Part shown: positions 8,059 to 15,901 of the stretch, piece after piece | Numbering within the stretch: position 1 is the first letter of the stretch | Layout: each line of letters opens with the position of its first letter | Assembly: GCA_049694275.1 (NCBI GenBank) | Contig: JBAVQS010000196.1 | Location: 1 to 30,531, forward strand | Length of the DNA stretch: 30,531 nucleotides | DNA from: JBAVQS01 sp049694275 | Lineage (GTDB): Bacteria > Chloroflexota > Anaerolineae > UBA4142 > SHND01 | Reading direction: 5' to 3' | The notes under the pieces: generated by a model | Database searches by the model: none | What the model was told of the DNA's origin: nothing | Seen by the model: the letters and a program-made list of their open reading frames with translations, nothing else | Made by a program: the position numbers and the translations under genes

Positions 8059-8664
8059 TCAGCGATTCATAAAGTAGATTCGTACTTCGACATCGCCAAA
8101 CTGGGATGAGTCAGCTGACAGGTTGTGATAGCCTTCAGCGGCTGCTGCTCCAAAGATATCCGGGAGCGCGCGTTTGAGTAGAGCGTTTACCTCCTCGGCG
8201 ATCTGATTGCCATCAGACGGACGTGAGGCAGAAACGGTTCCAAAGGTAAGGACAAAGCCTGCATGCTTTCCCGAAAATGGGCTCAGATCGTAACGCAGCA
8301 GTCCCAAAATGCGTTCACGCTCGATTTGTTTGTAGAAATCGCTCGTTCCCAGAAATGGCGCAATGTTGACATGATAAGTGCGTGTGACAGGAACGGGGTT
8401 TAGGCCATTCGGAACCTCGGTTCCCAGGACGGTCGGCGTAGCTGTCGGCGTGGCTGTCAGCGTGGCCGTGCGGGTTGGCGTCGACATGGCCATGGGCGTT
8501 GCGGTCAGCGTCGCCGTGGGCGTGGGTATGACGGTGATGGTTGGAACCAGGGTCGCGGTGGGTGTGAGCTTGACCGTTGGCATGGAGACCATAAATACCA
8601 TTGTAAGCCCGAGCAAGAGATCCGCAAAAAGCCAGCCGGCGAGAAAAAATGTGCTGCGCATCAT
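8059..8664 (-). CDS. MotB/ZorB-like single-pass membrane protein with Thr/Pro stalk and degenerate OmpA-like domain
   Basis: The protein has 201 residues. The start is ATG 8664 or the adjacent ATG 8661, after GAGG. Residues 5-28 form one membrane helix containing WLFADLLLGLTMVFMV; the acidic D15 near its beginning and the W-x2-AD-L-L pattern resemble the ion-conducting helix of MotB, ExbD and ZorB proteins. Residues 32-80 are a Thr/Pro stalk of TATP-type units, placing the rest outside the membrane. Residues 97-201 form an alpha/beta domain: a strand GFVLTFG, a helix GNQIAEEVNALLKRAL, and a final strand DVEVRIYF, in an order compatible with an OmpA-like peptidoglycan-binding fold but divergent. 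It starts 2 nt after the stop of the membrane coiled-coil gene, so the two are probably a complex. A stator role is inference; the membrane topology is clearer. Confidence 0.85.
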   Translation of the reverse strand: MMRSTFFLAGWLFADLLLGLTMVFMVSMPTVKLTPTATLVPTITVIPTPTATLTATPMAMSTPTRTATLTATPTATPTVLGTEVPNGLNPVPVTRTYHVNIAPFLGTSDFYKQIERERILGLLRYDLSPFSGKHAGFVLTFGTVSASRPSDGNQIAEEVNALLKRALPDIFGAAAAEGYHNLSADSSQFGDVEVRIYFMNR

Positions 8665-8666
8665 GA

Positions 8667-10163
8667 TTACCTCAGTTGTGCCAGGGCCCCGGCGAGAACA
8701 GCAAAGAGACCGAGCATGAGCAAGCCAAACCCGGCGGCAAGAGGCCACATTCCCTGCATCAAGAAATATGCAATCCCGAGGGCGACCGGAATGATAAAAC
8801 TCAACGAGAGCAGAATGAGCATCCAATCAACGAACCGCCCGAGCGTGCTCGGGGATTGGGACCGGGCCGGTATTTGCTGGCGAATGAATCCTAGCTCTTG
8901 CATCTGCTGCTCGCGCATTTGTCCCAGTTCCTGAACCTGCCGCTGAAGGTGCTCGTTCTGCTGCATCAACTGGTCATATTGTTTTTGAATCTGTGCATTG
9001 ACCGCATCAAATACGTCGCGGCCCGGAAAGGCCTGGGCGATCTGGTGAAAAGCCGCGTAGAGATCTGACTCGTTCTGGATGTGGCCCCTGAGGGTATCTA
9101 GCGTGCCGTTCAATTCACGGACCGTATTCTGCATGTCGCGTGAGACCCCTTCGAGCTGACCGACCATGTTCTTCATGTTTGTCGAAACGCCGGTGAGCTC
9201 GCCTGCCGCCTGATGGGTAGCGACAACCGACCGACTGATGTTTTCGCTAATCTCTTTCAGCGAAAACTGGATGGTCGACGCCGTGTTGGCCAGCGATTGA
9301 ATATTCGTCGTAACCCAATTGAGCGCATCGCCCTGCTGCCGGGCGAGCTCAATTGTAAAAGCTCCATACTCTTTGCGCAACTGGTTGATGCCGCTATAGG
9401 CTTCGGCCGCCTGCCGCGACGTCTCCCCCAGATTCGCACGTTCCTGCCGCACGTCGGCGACCAGGCCGGCGAGCTGGCCGATCAGCGAATCGGGGGCCCG
9501 GATGATACGCTGCCGGGTAAAGAGCAAATTGATTTCCCACAGGGCGCGCTCGAGCCGGAGCCGCAACCGTCGAGACTGTTCATTGGCGCGATTGAGCAGC
9601 ACCTCATTATCGCGATGGTATAAAAAAGTGAGTACGATGATGACCAGGATGACAAGGAAATCGAAAAATGCGATCCAACTAAAGCGTAGGAACGTCAGGA
9701 TCCCGTGGCTAAAGCCCTGTTCCCAGAGAAGCAAGAAGGGCACGCCGTTCAATTCCGGCTGGGCCTCCAGGGTCGCGGCATAATTATGGCTTGCAATAAA
9801 GAGCGCGAACCAGGTTGCAAATATGGGAACAAGGACGAGGAGATTCCGCAATACCTCAAGCCAGTTCAAAAGCACTGAATGGCGACGATAGGATTGAGAA
9901 GCGAACTGTTCGAGTCGAGTAGGATTGATCGATGAGTAGAGGTCTACGCTCCACAGGGTGTCAAAATCAGCCCCGGTGTTGAGATGATCTCGGATCATAG
10001 TGAGACTGGTTGCGGCGGGCGGGTCGAAAACCTTAATTTCTTGAATAAGTTCGTCAAGCTCGTCTAGTAAATGATAATCCGGGCTTGGTTGCAGGTCAGG
10101 CGCGCGCGCGCCGGAGATTGCCTGTGTCTCGGAACTTGCTGGCAAAAGTACGGTATCGCTCAT
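8667..10163 (-). CDS. Membrane protein with long central coiled coil (possible MotA/ZorA-like partner)
   Basis: This protein has 498 residues. Residues 1-95 are cytosolic and acidic. Membrane helices are seen at about 103-125 (NLLVLVPIFATWFALFIA) and 160-182 (a FLVILVIIVLTFL core). Residues 190-435 form a long coiled coil, with Asn/Ser-rich stretches like those of chemoreceptor tails (ISENISRSVVATHQAAGEL). Two more membrane helices lie at about 445-468 and 472-495. Two helices, a large soluble loop, then two helices is the topology of MotA, with a greatly enlarged loop. The gene ends 2 nt before the MotB/ZorB-like gene. The ATG has GAGG 7 nt upstream and follows a 163-nt gap after the HerA-like gene, so it likely opens a new transcription unit. 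Motor function is a hypothesis; I see no clear MotA signature residues. Confidence 0.85.
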   Translation of the reverse strand: MSDTVLLPASSETQAISGARAPDLQPSPDYHLLDELDELIQEIKVFDPPAATSLTMIRDHLNTGADFDTLWSVDLYSSINPTRLEQFASQSYRRHSVLLNWLEVLRNLLVLVPIFATWFALFIASHNYAATLEAQPELNGVPFLLLWEQGFSHGILTFLRFSWIAFFDFLVILVIIVLTFLYHRDNEVLLNRANEQSRRLRLRLERALWEINLLFTRQRIIRAPDSLIGQLAGLVADVRQERANLGETSRQAAEAYSGINQLRKEYGAFTIELARQQGDALNWVTTNIQSLANTASTIQFSLKEISENISRSVVATHQAAGELTGVSTNMKNMVGQLEGVSRDMQNTVRELNGTLDTLRGHIQNESDLYAAFHQIAQAFPGRDVFDAVNAQIQKQYDQLMQQNEHLQRQVQELGQMREQQMQELGFIRQQIPARSQSPSTLGRFVDWMLILLSLSFIIPVALGIAYFLMQGMWPLAAGFGLLMLGLFAVLAGALAQLR

Positions 10164-10326
10164 TATAATACCTCAAGCTTGATTTTGGGCGTACTCTTCT
10201 ATTCTTATAAGGATATTTTGTGGTGGATTCTTTCAAGTTCCATTGACGAATGCAGAATCTAGTTCAATGAATAGCTGATCCTCCTATAGACATGAGTGAG
10301 CTCTGGTTTGTCCTCGGTGGTTTGAG
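10164..10326 (-). other. Intergenic region between the HerA-like gene and the membrane coiled-coil gene
   Basis: This 163-nt gap is one of the longer gaps of the window. On the minus strand it is A/T-richer than the genes. A TATAAG hexamer lies upstream of the start at 10163, but the nearest TTGAAA is 21 nt further up, so a promoter is only suggested. An AGGAGG occurs around 10276-10281 with no reading frame of useful length after it. I see no hairpin followed by a T run, so there is no evident terminator for the HerA-like gene. Confidence 0.3.
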
Positions 10327-13300
10327 CTATGGGCGAATCATAGCCTGTAACGCATTTTTAGTCAGTTTGTGCTGAATCGCACGAGAAAAGCCCATTCTAT
10401 TGCCCATTTGTGCGACATAACATAAAGCTACGCCTTGCGCATCCTGTTTTTGGCCGGTCTTGATCAGGCGCTCCCCAATTTCAATTGCCTGTGCTGCGAT
10501 GACCTGCCACATTCGGTTATCTGGCTGTGTCTTTTGAATGATCTGGGCAAATTCGCGTTTGATGCTCTCATCCTTGACATAAGGCAATACATCATACCGA
10601 TATAGGCACCGCGCCCGGCATGCGAAGCAACCTTCGTATGGGGGCGCCCCCTTTTTGCATAATTCTACATAACCTTTCTGAAACGTGCTAATCTGCTGTT
10701 CCAGCCTGGAGGCCAGTTCCTGCATTGCGACTTGGTCATTCTTATAGTTCATGATGACTGTCGATATGATCTGGTCCAGTAATTCTCGCAGAGTCTCGGC
10801 CGAGTTGTAAAGCCATCCGTAGCGTCGTCCTTTGTCCTCAAACCATTGCGTGGCTCCTTGACTGGTGACACAGGACGCGACCGCGCGCTCCTCGTCCGGG
10901 GAGCGCAGGCTCTCGGTTTCCTTGATCAATTTGCGTAACTCGTTGTACCCTTCGATCGCCGCCATGGGGCGAAAGAGCATCGAATGGATATAGCGGGCGA
11001 GCCATTCCCTAAAATCGGGGCGCTGTGTGACAGCGAGCGCGATATCGCGAATGCGTGAATCAAAGCTCGATGTGGGAACGAGACTCTGCATAGCACGGCG
11101 AACATCTTCATCCGTCAGATGGCTTTTGATGTGGTTACTCTTGAACGAATAGACTTCGGCCAAGAAAGGCGCATGGTTCCCTTCGGCATAGATCGCCGCC
11201 TGCCCGCTTTCGAATGTCATGACCGCGCGCAGCTGTTCTTCTTCCATGTTCATTGCCGACCCAACTGCCTCACGATCATCGAGGGCAACCACACGATGAA
11301 GAATTTTGACATTCGTATTCTTGATCGCATCAGTCGCCAGCTTGGTAGGAATCTGCTCAGCAATCAAGACTCCTTCACCGTACGCACGAATTTCCGAGAG
11401 CATATTGGCGAAGGTTTCGACTGCCTTGCCTTTGACGTTGGACGCCTCCGTGCTGACATCTGTAGGCACATTTTTTAGCAACCTGTGCGCTTCCTCGATG
11501 ACCGTGAGATGCTGGAACCCTTGCGCTTGATTTGCGCGTTTCGACTGGACCGTGCGATACTCGTATATCCGAGTCAAGAGGAGCCCCATGAGAAACGCTT
11601 TTTCCTCATCATCGCCGACTCGTTCTAACTCCAACACGGTTGGATGGGAAAGGAGATCGTGAATCTTGAGCGAATGAGGTGTATCCAGCATTACGCCTTT
11701 ACCCCCCAGCCGGAGGCTCTCGACGCGAGCTTTGAGTCCGGCTTTGACGTCCATCTGAATTCGTTCTTCATATCCGAGACGGTCTGTTACTTCGTCGATT
11801 TTACGATAAAGATCCGTGAGAGTCGGAAAGACATTATACATGTTTTCCTGACCGGGGGGATTGGGTGGAACCCGCCGGTTACGGTTTGAGGTAAGGTCCC
11901 AGCCCTTGTCCGTATAAATCTCATGCAGGCATTGTTCCAGGACATAGGGCATCGGAGCATAGAGAATAAAGCTTGCATTGAACACTGACTTGAGATAGTC
12001 GATGTGGGTTTGCACATGCACGCGATGTTCTTCATCCTGAATTTCGAATTCGAAAGGATTGAGCCGGAAAGGGGCGTAACGTTCATCGCCGAGTGTATAG
12101 ATGCGGAGGGTTTCGAGCCCGCCCACACGCTGGAGATCCCGATATTCAGACTTGGCTGGCTCGACAACAAGAAAGGGGCGCCCCTTGCCTCCATTCCAGA
12201 CCTGGTTCAGGATGTGGAAAACAGTGTTGGTTTTACCGCTTCCGGTTACCCCTACAACCAAGCCATGTTTGGCGAGGTCTATGCGAGGTAAAACATACCA
12301 GTCCCCGGTAGGCTCGCCGTGATCTAGGATCTTGCCGACCGTAATGAGTTGTTCGGACGGTAGGCGTCCGGTACGGTCATCGCGGGCGACGGCAAAACGG
12401 GCATAGTCCTGTACGGCATAACCAGAAAATTCCTCGCGCGGGAGCTGGCTCAGTGTTGCCAGTTCCCGTGAGTTGACCAATGTGATCAAAGGGTCGGTCC
12501 GGGTCGCGGGCAAGTTGGGCAGGCAGACAAAGGTTCGCACGGGGTCTGGGATAGAGTCACTTCCCGCGTAGATTGCTCGCAAAAGTGTTCGCAATCTTGC
12601 CAAAGTGCCGCCGTGCTGTGCAAAAAAATGGACCTCGCTTTGCCACATACCCTCGGCTTTGCCACGCAAGAGACGGGCCAGGTTCTTTTCCAAAAGCTCG
12701 ACACAATATTGGGCTTGGCGGTCGGTTTGCTCGCTTTGGGCTCCCGGGCCGGTCTGAACGTTCTTTTTGACAAGCGCCCCATATTGTTTGATCTTGTCCA
12801 ATCCGCCCTGAGTTAGCTGCGCGATGTTTCCCTCGTTTACCGGGCGGGCAAAGACAAAATAGCCCCATTCCTCACCGCGCAGCGCACGCAGCAACCGCTC
12901 GATCTGCTGTGTGGTTCCTTCCTGTTGCCGCTCGGCAATGGGCGCGGATTTGCAAGTCGGGATGCCACTCATGCGTCCGAGGTGTGCAAAAAAACGGGCC
13001 TGATTGAGTTGCGTACCTAATTGTGTATCCGCTGGTCCCGCGCCGATCCCGGGGAATGATCCGCGCAAAGAGGTAAGCAAGAGCGGCTTGATTTGTTTTG
13101 TGTCCGCTCCATCCCCTTGCGCCCCGATATAGATATTGATTCCGTGCGGCTCGCTGGTGATCAAAAATGCCCAGCAGAATTGCATCCCGTAGAGCGCGGT
13201 GACCAGGTCTTCCATATACTGCTCGAAGCGGGTCTCCTGGTCCATTTCCCAAAAACGGGTGAGTTTGCGAATGCGAACAAAGGATGTGGCGTCAAGTTGT

Positions 13301-13401
13301 CCCCAAATCGGAATAGTGGGCGCTTGGTATTGTTCCAATGCGCGCCTCTCCAGCTTGTCAATCTGGGCTGATAAGTCCGATGGGGATTGATTGGCGATCA
13401 T
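10327..13401 (-). CDS. HerA-like (DUF87-type) ATPase with C-terminal Cys4 cluster
   Basis: The protein has 1024 residues. The start ATG overlaps the stop of the previous gene by one base (TGATG), with GAGGA 7 nt upstream. The long N-terminal region (1-360) is unrecognised. The HerA/FtsK-superfamily core follows: Walker A GVTGSGKT (384-391), FLVVEPAKSEY (410-420), Walker B LTVIEEAHRLL (632-642) and LIAEQIPTKL (679-688), a motif typical of bacterial HerA proteins. Such enzymes are ring-shaped motors that pump DNA or act as the ATPase of defence systems. The C-terminal part (770-1024) is helical and holds C915-x9-C925-x2-C928-x3-C932, a possible zinc or iron-sulphur site unlike the zinc ribbons of neighbours. 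No NurA nuclease lies next to it, which argues against a canonical HerA-NurA repair pair. It forms an operon with the hypothetical and cysteine-peptidase-like genes. Confidence 0.92.
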   Translation of the reverse strand: MIANQSPSDLSAQIDKLERRALEQYQAPTIPIWGQLDATSFVRIRKLTRFWEMDQETRFEQYMEDLVTALYGMQFCWAFLITSEPHGINIYIGAQGDGADTKQIKPLLLTSLRGSFPGIGAGPADTQLGTQLNQARFFAHLGRMSGIPTCKSAPIAERQQEGTTQQIERLLRALRGEEWGYFVFARPVNEGNIAQLTQGGLDKIKQYGALVKKNVQTGPGAQSEQTDRQAQYCVELLEKNLARLLRGKAEGMWQSEVHFFAQHGGTLARLRTLLRAIYAGSDSIPDPVRTFVCLPNLPATRTDPLITLVNSRELATLSQLPREEFSGYAVQDYARFAVARDDRTGRLPSEQLITVGKILDHGEPTGDWYVLPRIDLAKHGLVVGVTGSGKTNTVFHILNQVWNGGKGRPFLVVEPAKSEYRDLQRVGGLETLRIYTLGDERYAPFRLNPFEFEIQDEEHRVHVQTHIDYLKSVFNASFILYAPMPYVLEQCLHEIYTDKGWDLTSNRNRRVPPNPPGQENMYNVFPTLTDLYRKIDEVTDRLGYEERIQMDVKAGLKARVESLRLGGKGVMLDTPHSLKIHDLLSHPTVLELERVGDDEEKAFLMGLLLTRIYEYRTVQSKRANQAQGFQHLTVIEEAHRLLKNVPTDVSTEASNVKGKAVETFANMLSEIRAYGEGVLIAEQIPTKLATDAIKNTNVKILHRVVALDDREAVGSAMNMEEEQLRAVMTFESGQAAIYAEGNHAPFLAEVYSFKSNHIKSHLTDEDVRRAMQSLVPTSSFDSRIRDIALAVTQRPDFREWLARYIHSMLFRPMAAIEGYNELRKLIKETESLRSPDEERAVASCVTSQGATQWFEDKGRRYGWLYNSAETLRELLDQIISTVIMNYKNDQVAMQELASRLEQQISTFQKGYVELCKKGAPPYEGCFACRARCLYRYDVLPYVKDESIKREFAQIIQKTQPDNRMWQVIAAQAIEIGERLIKTGQKQDAQGVALCYVAQMGNRMGFSRAIQHKLTKNALQAMIRP

Positions 13402-13976
13402 CAGGATTTCCTCTTTTTTTCCGCGACATCGATCAAGGCGTGTGTGGCCTGCTCCAGCCATTGAAAAAAGCGTGGATTCAGGGCATGGTAGAAAGGCTCA
13501 AGGCTCGGTTCAGCGAGTTCACTCAAGAGTCGTCTAAACTGCCCGACAGTTTTCTGTTCGTCCTGCGTGAGGTCAAAGCGCGGGCAAAGGGCGATGACCC
13601 GATCATATGCCTGAAATAGTTCGTCGCGTTTCCTTTCCAATTCGTCAAAACTGGATTGGCGAATTGCGGGATGGGGATACTCGCCAATGAATTCCCCAGC
13701 GGTCATCCCGGTGACTGGGGGCGCAAGGCGATAATCCACATATTCAGCGAATTTTCCATCAGGAAAAGTGACGGCTAACTGTGCAAATGGCATTCGGATC
13801 AAGCTGGGTTTGCCCTGTTGTACACGCTTGTATCCGTAGAGCAGAAAGCGCAAAAACTTGAAGTTGCCCTGGACCAGAGGCACCGGGAAGGAAATGGCTG
13901 CTTCAAGTGGAACCAACTGTTGTGCAATTGGATTGCTGCGGACCTTGCCATAAAGGCCCGCCGTAATAGAGGTCAT
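13401..13976 (-). CDS. Hypothetical protein upstream of the HerA-like ATPase
   Basis: This 191-residue soluble protein belongs to no family I recognise. The N-terminal 100 residues look like a beta-rich domain (FPVPLVQGNFKFLRFLLYGY, then PFAQLAVTFPDGKFAEYVDY). The last 85 residues are helical (SFDELERKRDELFQAYDRVI, then FRRLLSELAEPSLEPFYHAL). The ATG has GGAG 6 nt upstream, lies 9 nt after the peptidase-like gene, and its stop overlaps the HerA-like start by one base. Coupled translation suggests a direct partner or regulator of the HerA-like ATPase. It has no signal peptide or membrane helix. Confidence 0.8.
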   Translation of the reverse strand: MTSITAGLYGKVRSNPIAQQLVPLEAAISFPVPLVQGNFKFLRFLLYGYKRVQQGKPSLIRMPFAQLAVTFPDGKFAEYVDYRLAPPVTGMTAGEFIGEYPHPAIRQSSFDELERKRDELFQAYDRVIALCPRFDLTQDEQKTVGQFRRLLSELAEPSLEPFYHALNPRFFQWLEQATHALIDVAEKKRKS

Positions 13977-13985
13977 AGTTATCTC

Positions 13986-14771
13986 CTATCCCGCAGTAAC
14001 CATCAAATTGCCCATTGGCGCCCAAGCCCTGAGAAATGTGTTTATGGGGTAATGGATTCCGGCGCCATCCGCTCTTCCCGAATCATTCGCAATGATGGCG
14101 ATGGGGTGGCCTGCGTTGTCTGGCTCCATTCCCGTAACCCATATCACGTGCCCGGTTCCGGGTGGGATGCTGTTATCGCCCCACAAGGTACTTGCCTGGA
14201 CTCCGACGATCGCATCTTTGCCCTGCGCGATTTGTTGTTGGAGGTCGTCGAGCCCGGCATCTTGCCAACGCCGTACGGGGACCCCGTGCGCCTCTAACAG
14301 TTTACCCACATCGGCCGGGTACGTCCCTTTATCTGCAGAGTACCAGCCCTTTTGCTCAGATTCCTGGGCTAACGCTGCCTCGCCGAAATCAGTCCCGGTC
14401 CTTTTTTGGATGATGCTCTCCTGTGCAACAACTGCGCAGGCCTTTTCTCCCTGTTGATAGTGAAAGAATGCCTGGTCTTGTTCCGCGTTCCCGATCTCGC
14501 GTGCGCCGAGCTGTGCCTGGTCATAACCATCCGCCCATTGAAGACGCTGGGCCATCGATTTCTCGGAATCAAGGGGAGCAGCCTGGGTTTGATCCGTCTC
14601 TTGCCTAAGTTGCTGCGCATCACTGAGCGGGCCTGGGAGCGTTTCCTTCACGCCAGAGACGGGCTGCGCGGTCATAATGCGCTGCTCGGCGGTCTGGCGT
14701 TCCGCCGCTGCGGTCTGGTGCTGGTTATCAACCGCTTCTTGCTGTTGTTCTCCCATGTTATCCGGGATCAT
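13986..14771 (-). CDS. Papain-fold (C39-like) cysteine peptidase candidate
   Basis: This protein has 261 residues. Residues 1-75 are Gln/Thr-rich and probably disordered, with no signal peptide. The rest matches a C39-type papain-like fold: a Gln preceding the nucleophile (Q106 or Q107), C112 at the start of a helix (ACAVVAQESIIQ), a central region with LLEAHGVPVRRW, then H208 in GTGHVIWVTGM and N229-D230 in AIIANDSG. Order and spacing of Gln, Cys, His and Asn/Asp fit a catalytic set, and the ending resembles bacteriocin-processing or C39_2 peptidases. Without a signal peptide it should act in the cytoplasm, perhaps cutting a host or system protein, or it may need another export route. The ATG has GAGGGG 5 nt upstream. 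It leads a three-gene unit with the HerA-like ATPase. The peptidase call is by motif only. Confidence 0.8.
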   Translation of the reverse strand: MIPDNMGEQQQEAVDNQHQTAAAERQTAEQRIMTAQPVSGVKETLPGPLSDAQQLRQETDQTQAAPLDSEKSMAQRLQWADGYDQAQLGAREIGNAEQDQAFFHYQQGEKACAVVAQESIIQKRTGTDFGEAALAQESEQKGWYSADKGTYPADVGKLLEAHGVPVRRWQDAGLDDLQQQIAQGKDAIVGVQASTLWGDNSIPPGTGHVIWVTGMEPDNAGHPIAIIANDSGRADGAGIHYPINTFLRAWAPMGNLMVTAG

Positions 14772-14864
14772 TCGAACCCCTCTTTTGAATCTGCGGTCAG
14801 CCTGCTACTACAAATATCCCCCGGCTCTCAGAGTCCCTGCATTCATATAACGTACCAACAACAA

Positions 14865-14884
14865 TTCCACGTAGGTGCGTGGAA
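14865..14884. repeat. Small inverted repeat in a 249-nt intergenic gap
   Basis: The arms ttccacg (14865-14871) and cgtggaa (14878-14884) form a perfect 7-bp stem with a 6-nt loop. On the minus strand it is followed by TTGTTGTTGG, which is T-rich but not a true T run. It lies between the FHA gene ending at 15021 and the peptidase-like gene starting at 14771. It may be a weak terminator or an operator. The rest of this gap (14772-15020) shows no convincing gene or promoter. Confidence 0.35.
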
Positions 14885-15020
14885 GGATTGGCGGCAGCTA
14901 CCATGTGGAGCATCGCCGGTTGGAGCGCTGTAGCAATTTGAAGAGTTAGCGCCCCGCACAATCTGATGCCCCTTGGACGCCCGTGTAAATAGTGAGCGTG
15001 GCGAGACCGGTTGCTGATAC

Positions 15021-15875
15021 CTAGAGTTTGAGCTTGATTATTTCACCTGTTGTTTCATTATAGATGAACTGAACATCCAAACCTCCGCCATTGTTTGGCT
15101 TGCCCCATAATTGGACCTGATCGCCCACACTGACTAGCCCGGAGGGCTCGCCCCGCATCTTGGCACTTTTGATTCGGCCAGATAAGGCATCCCGGACACG
15201 AAGGTAACGGACCGGAATCATTCCTTTCTGGTTTGCCATAGTCGCACCTAGAACACCCAACGCTGGATGGATCAGATAACCGAGGGCGCCAATCGCAGCG
15301 GGCTTGAGCATATCACCCCGCTCCATCACGGGACCATCGATGTGCTCAATCTGCCCTTGCAGTTCCGGAGTGCGCTGGTTTGGAATTCCCGGAGCAGAAA
15401 CATGAATGGGAGACTGCGCTGGTGTAACCTGTGATGCGACTGGACCCAACTGCACGCGCAAGAGGCTCGATCCAACCGCAATACGATCTCCGGATTTAAG
15501 CGCAAGTGGGGATTTTATCGACTGCCCATTCAGCAGTATCCCGTTCCGGCTCTGCAGATCGCTCAGCAAAAATCCCTGCCCATTCCAATCGAGACGGGCA
15601 TGGCGCCGCGAAACGCGTCCATCGGCGAGCAAAAGATCGCAACCCACTTCACGCCCGATCGTAAATGCCTGCGGAAAGAGTGGAATCTGTTGACCTGCAT
15701 TAGGCCCGCTCTCGCAGATCAACATGCCGACGGATTTCATTACTCCCGACGCAGCGGGCTGAATTGGACCGGCAGTTGGCACCAACACGGTTGATTGGAA
15801 AGGCTGATGGCATACCGGGCAGGCCTGCGCGCCAGATGGGGCATTTGCCCCGCAATTGGGACAGCGAGTTATCAC
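15021..15875 (-). CDS. Zinc-ribbon FHA-domain protein
   Basis: The protein has 284 residues from a GTG start with AAGG 5 nt upstream; starting here places the zinc ribbon at the very N-terminus as in its neighbours. The Cys4 ribbon is C5, C8, C19, C22. The FHA domain spans about 48-145 with the conserved GR (74-75), SRRHARL (89-95) and S109-R-N111-G112 loop, so phosphothreonine binding should be intact. A linker (145-185) is Pro/Gln-rich. Residues 190-284 form an extra C-terminal domain of beta character (PVRYLRVRDALSGRIK, then LVSVGDQVQLWG, then YNETTGEIIKL), which I cannot name. It probably reads phosphorylation marks set by the nearby kinases. It follows the preceding gene by 26 nt. Confidence 0.9.
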   Translation of the reverse strand: MITRCPNCGANAPSGAQACPVCHQPFQSTVLVPTAGPIQPAASGVMKSVGMLICESGPNAGQQIPLFPQAFTIGREVGCDLLLADGRVSRRHARLDWNGQGFLLSDLQSRNGILLNGQSIKSPLALKSGDRIAVGSSLLRVQLGPVASQVTPAQSPIHVSAPGIPNQRTPELQGQIEHIDGPVMERGDMLKPAAIGALGYLIHPALGVLGATMANQKGMIPVRYLRVRDALSGRIKSAKMRGEPSGLVSVGDQVQLWGKPNNGGGLDVQFIYNETTGEIIKLKL

Positions 15876-15901
15876 TGGTACCTTTTCTCCTGTTCACGCA
15901 A

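Noticed and set aside
8665..8826. Longer start for the MotB/ZorB-like protein
   Set aside because: The extra 54 residues lie wholly within the end of the upstream gene and lack the character of a signal sequence; ATG 8664 follows GAGG.
8059..10163. Calling a Zorya system
   Set aside because: Only a possible ZorAB-like pair is present; no ZorC, ZorD or ZorE homologue is visible, and similarity is by topology and a short motif.
13402..13461. Longer start for the HerA-like ATPase
   Set aside because: The 20 extra residues overlap the previous gene; ATG 13401 has GAGGA at 7 nt and a TGATG junction.
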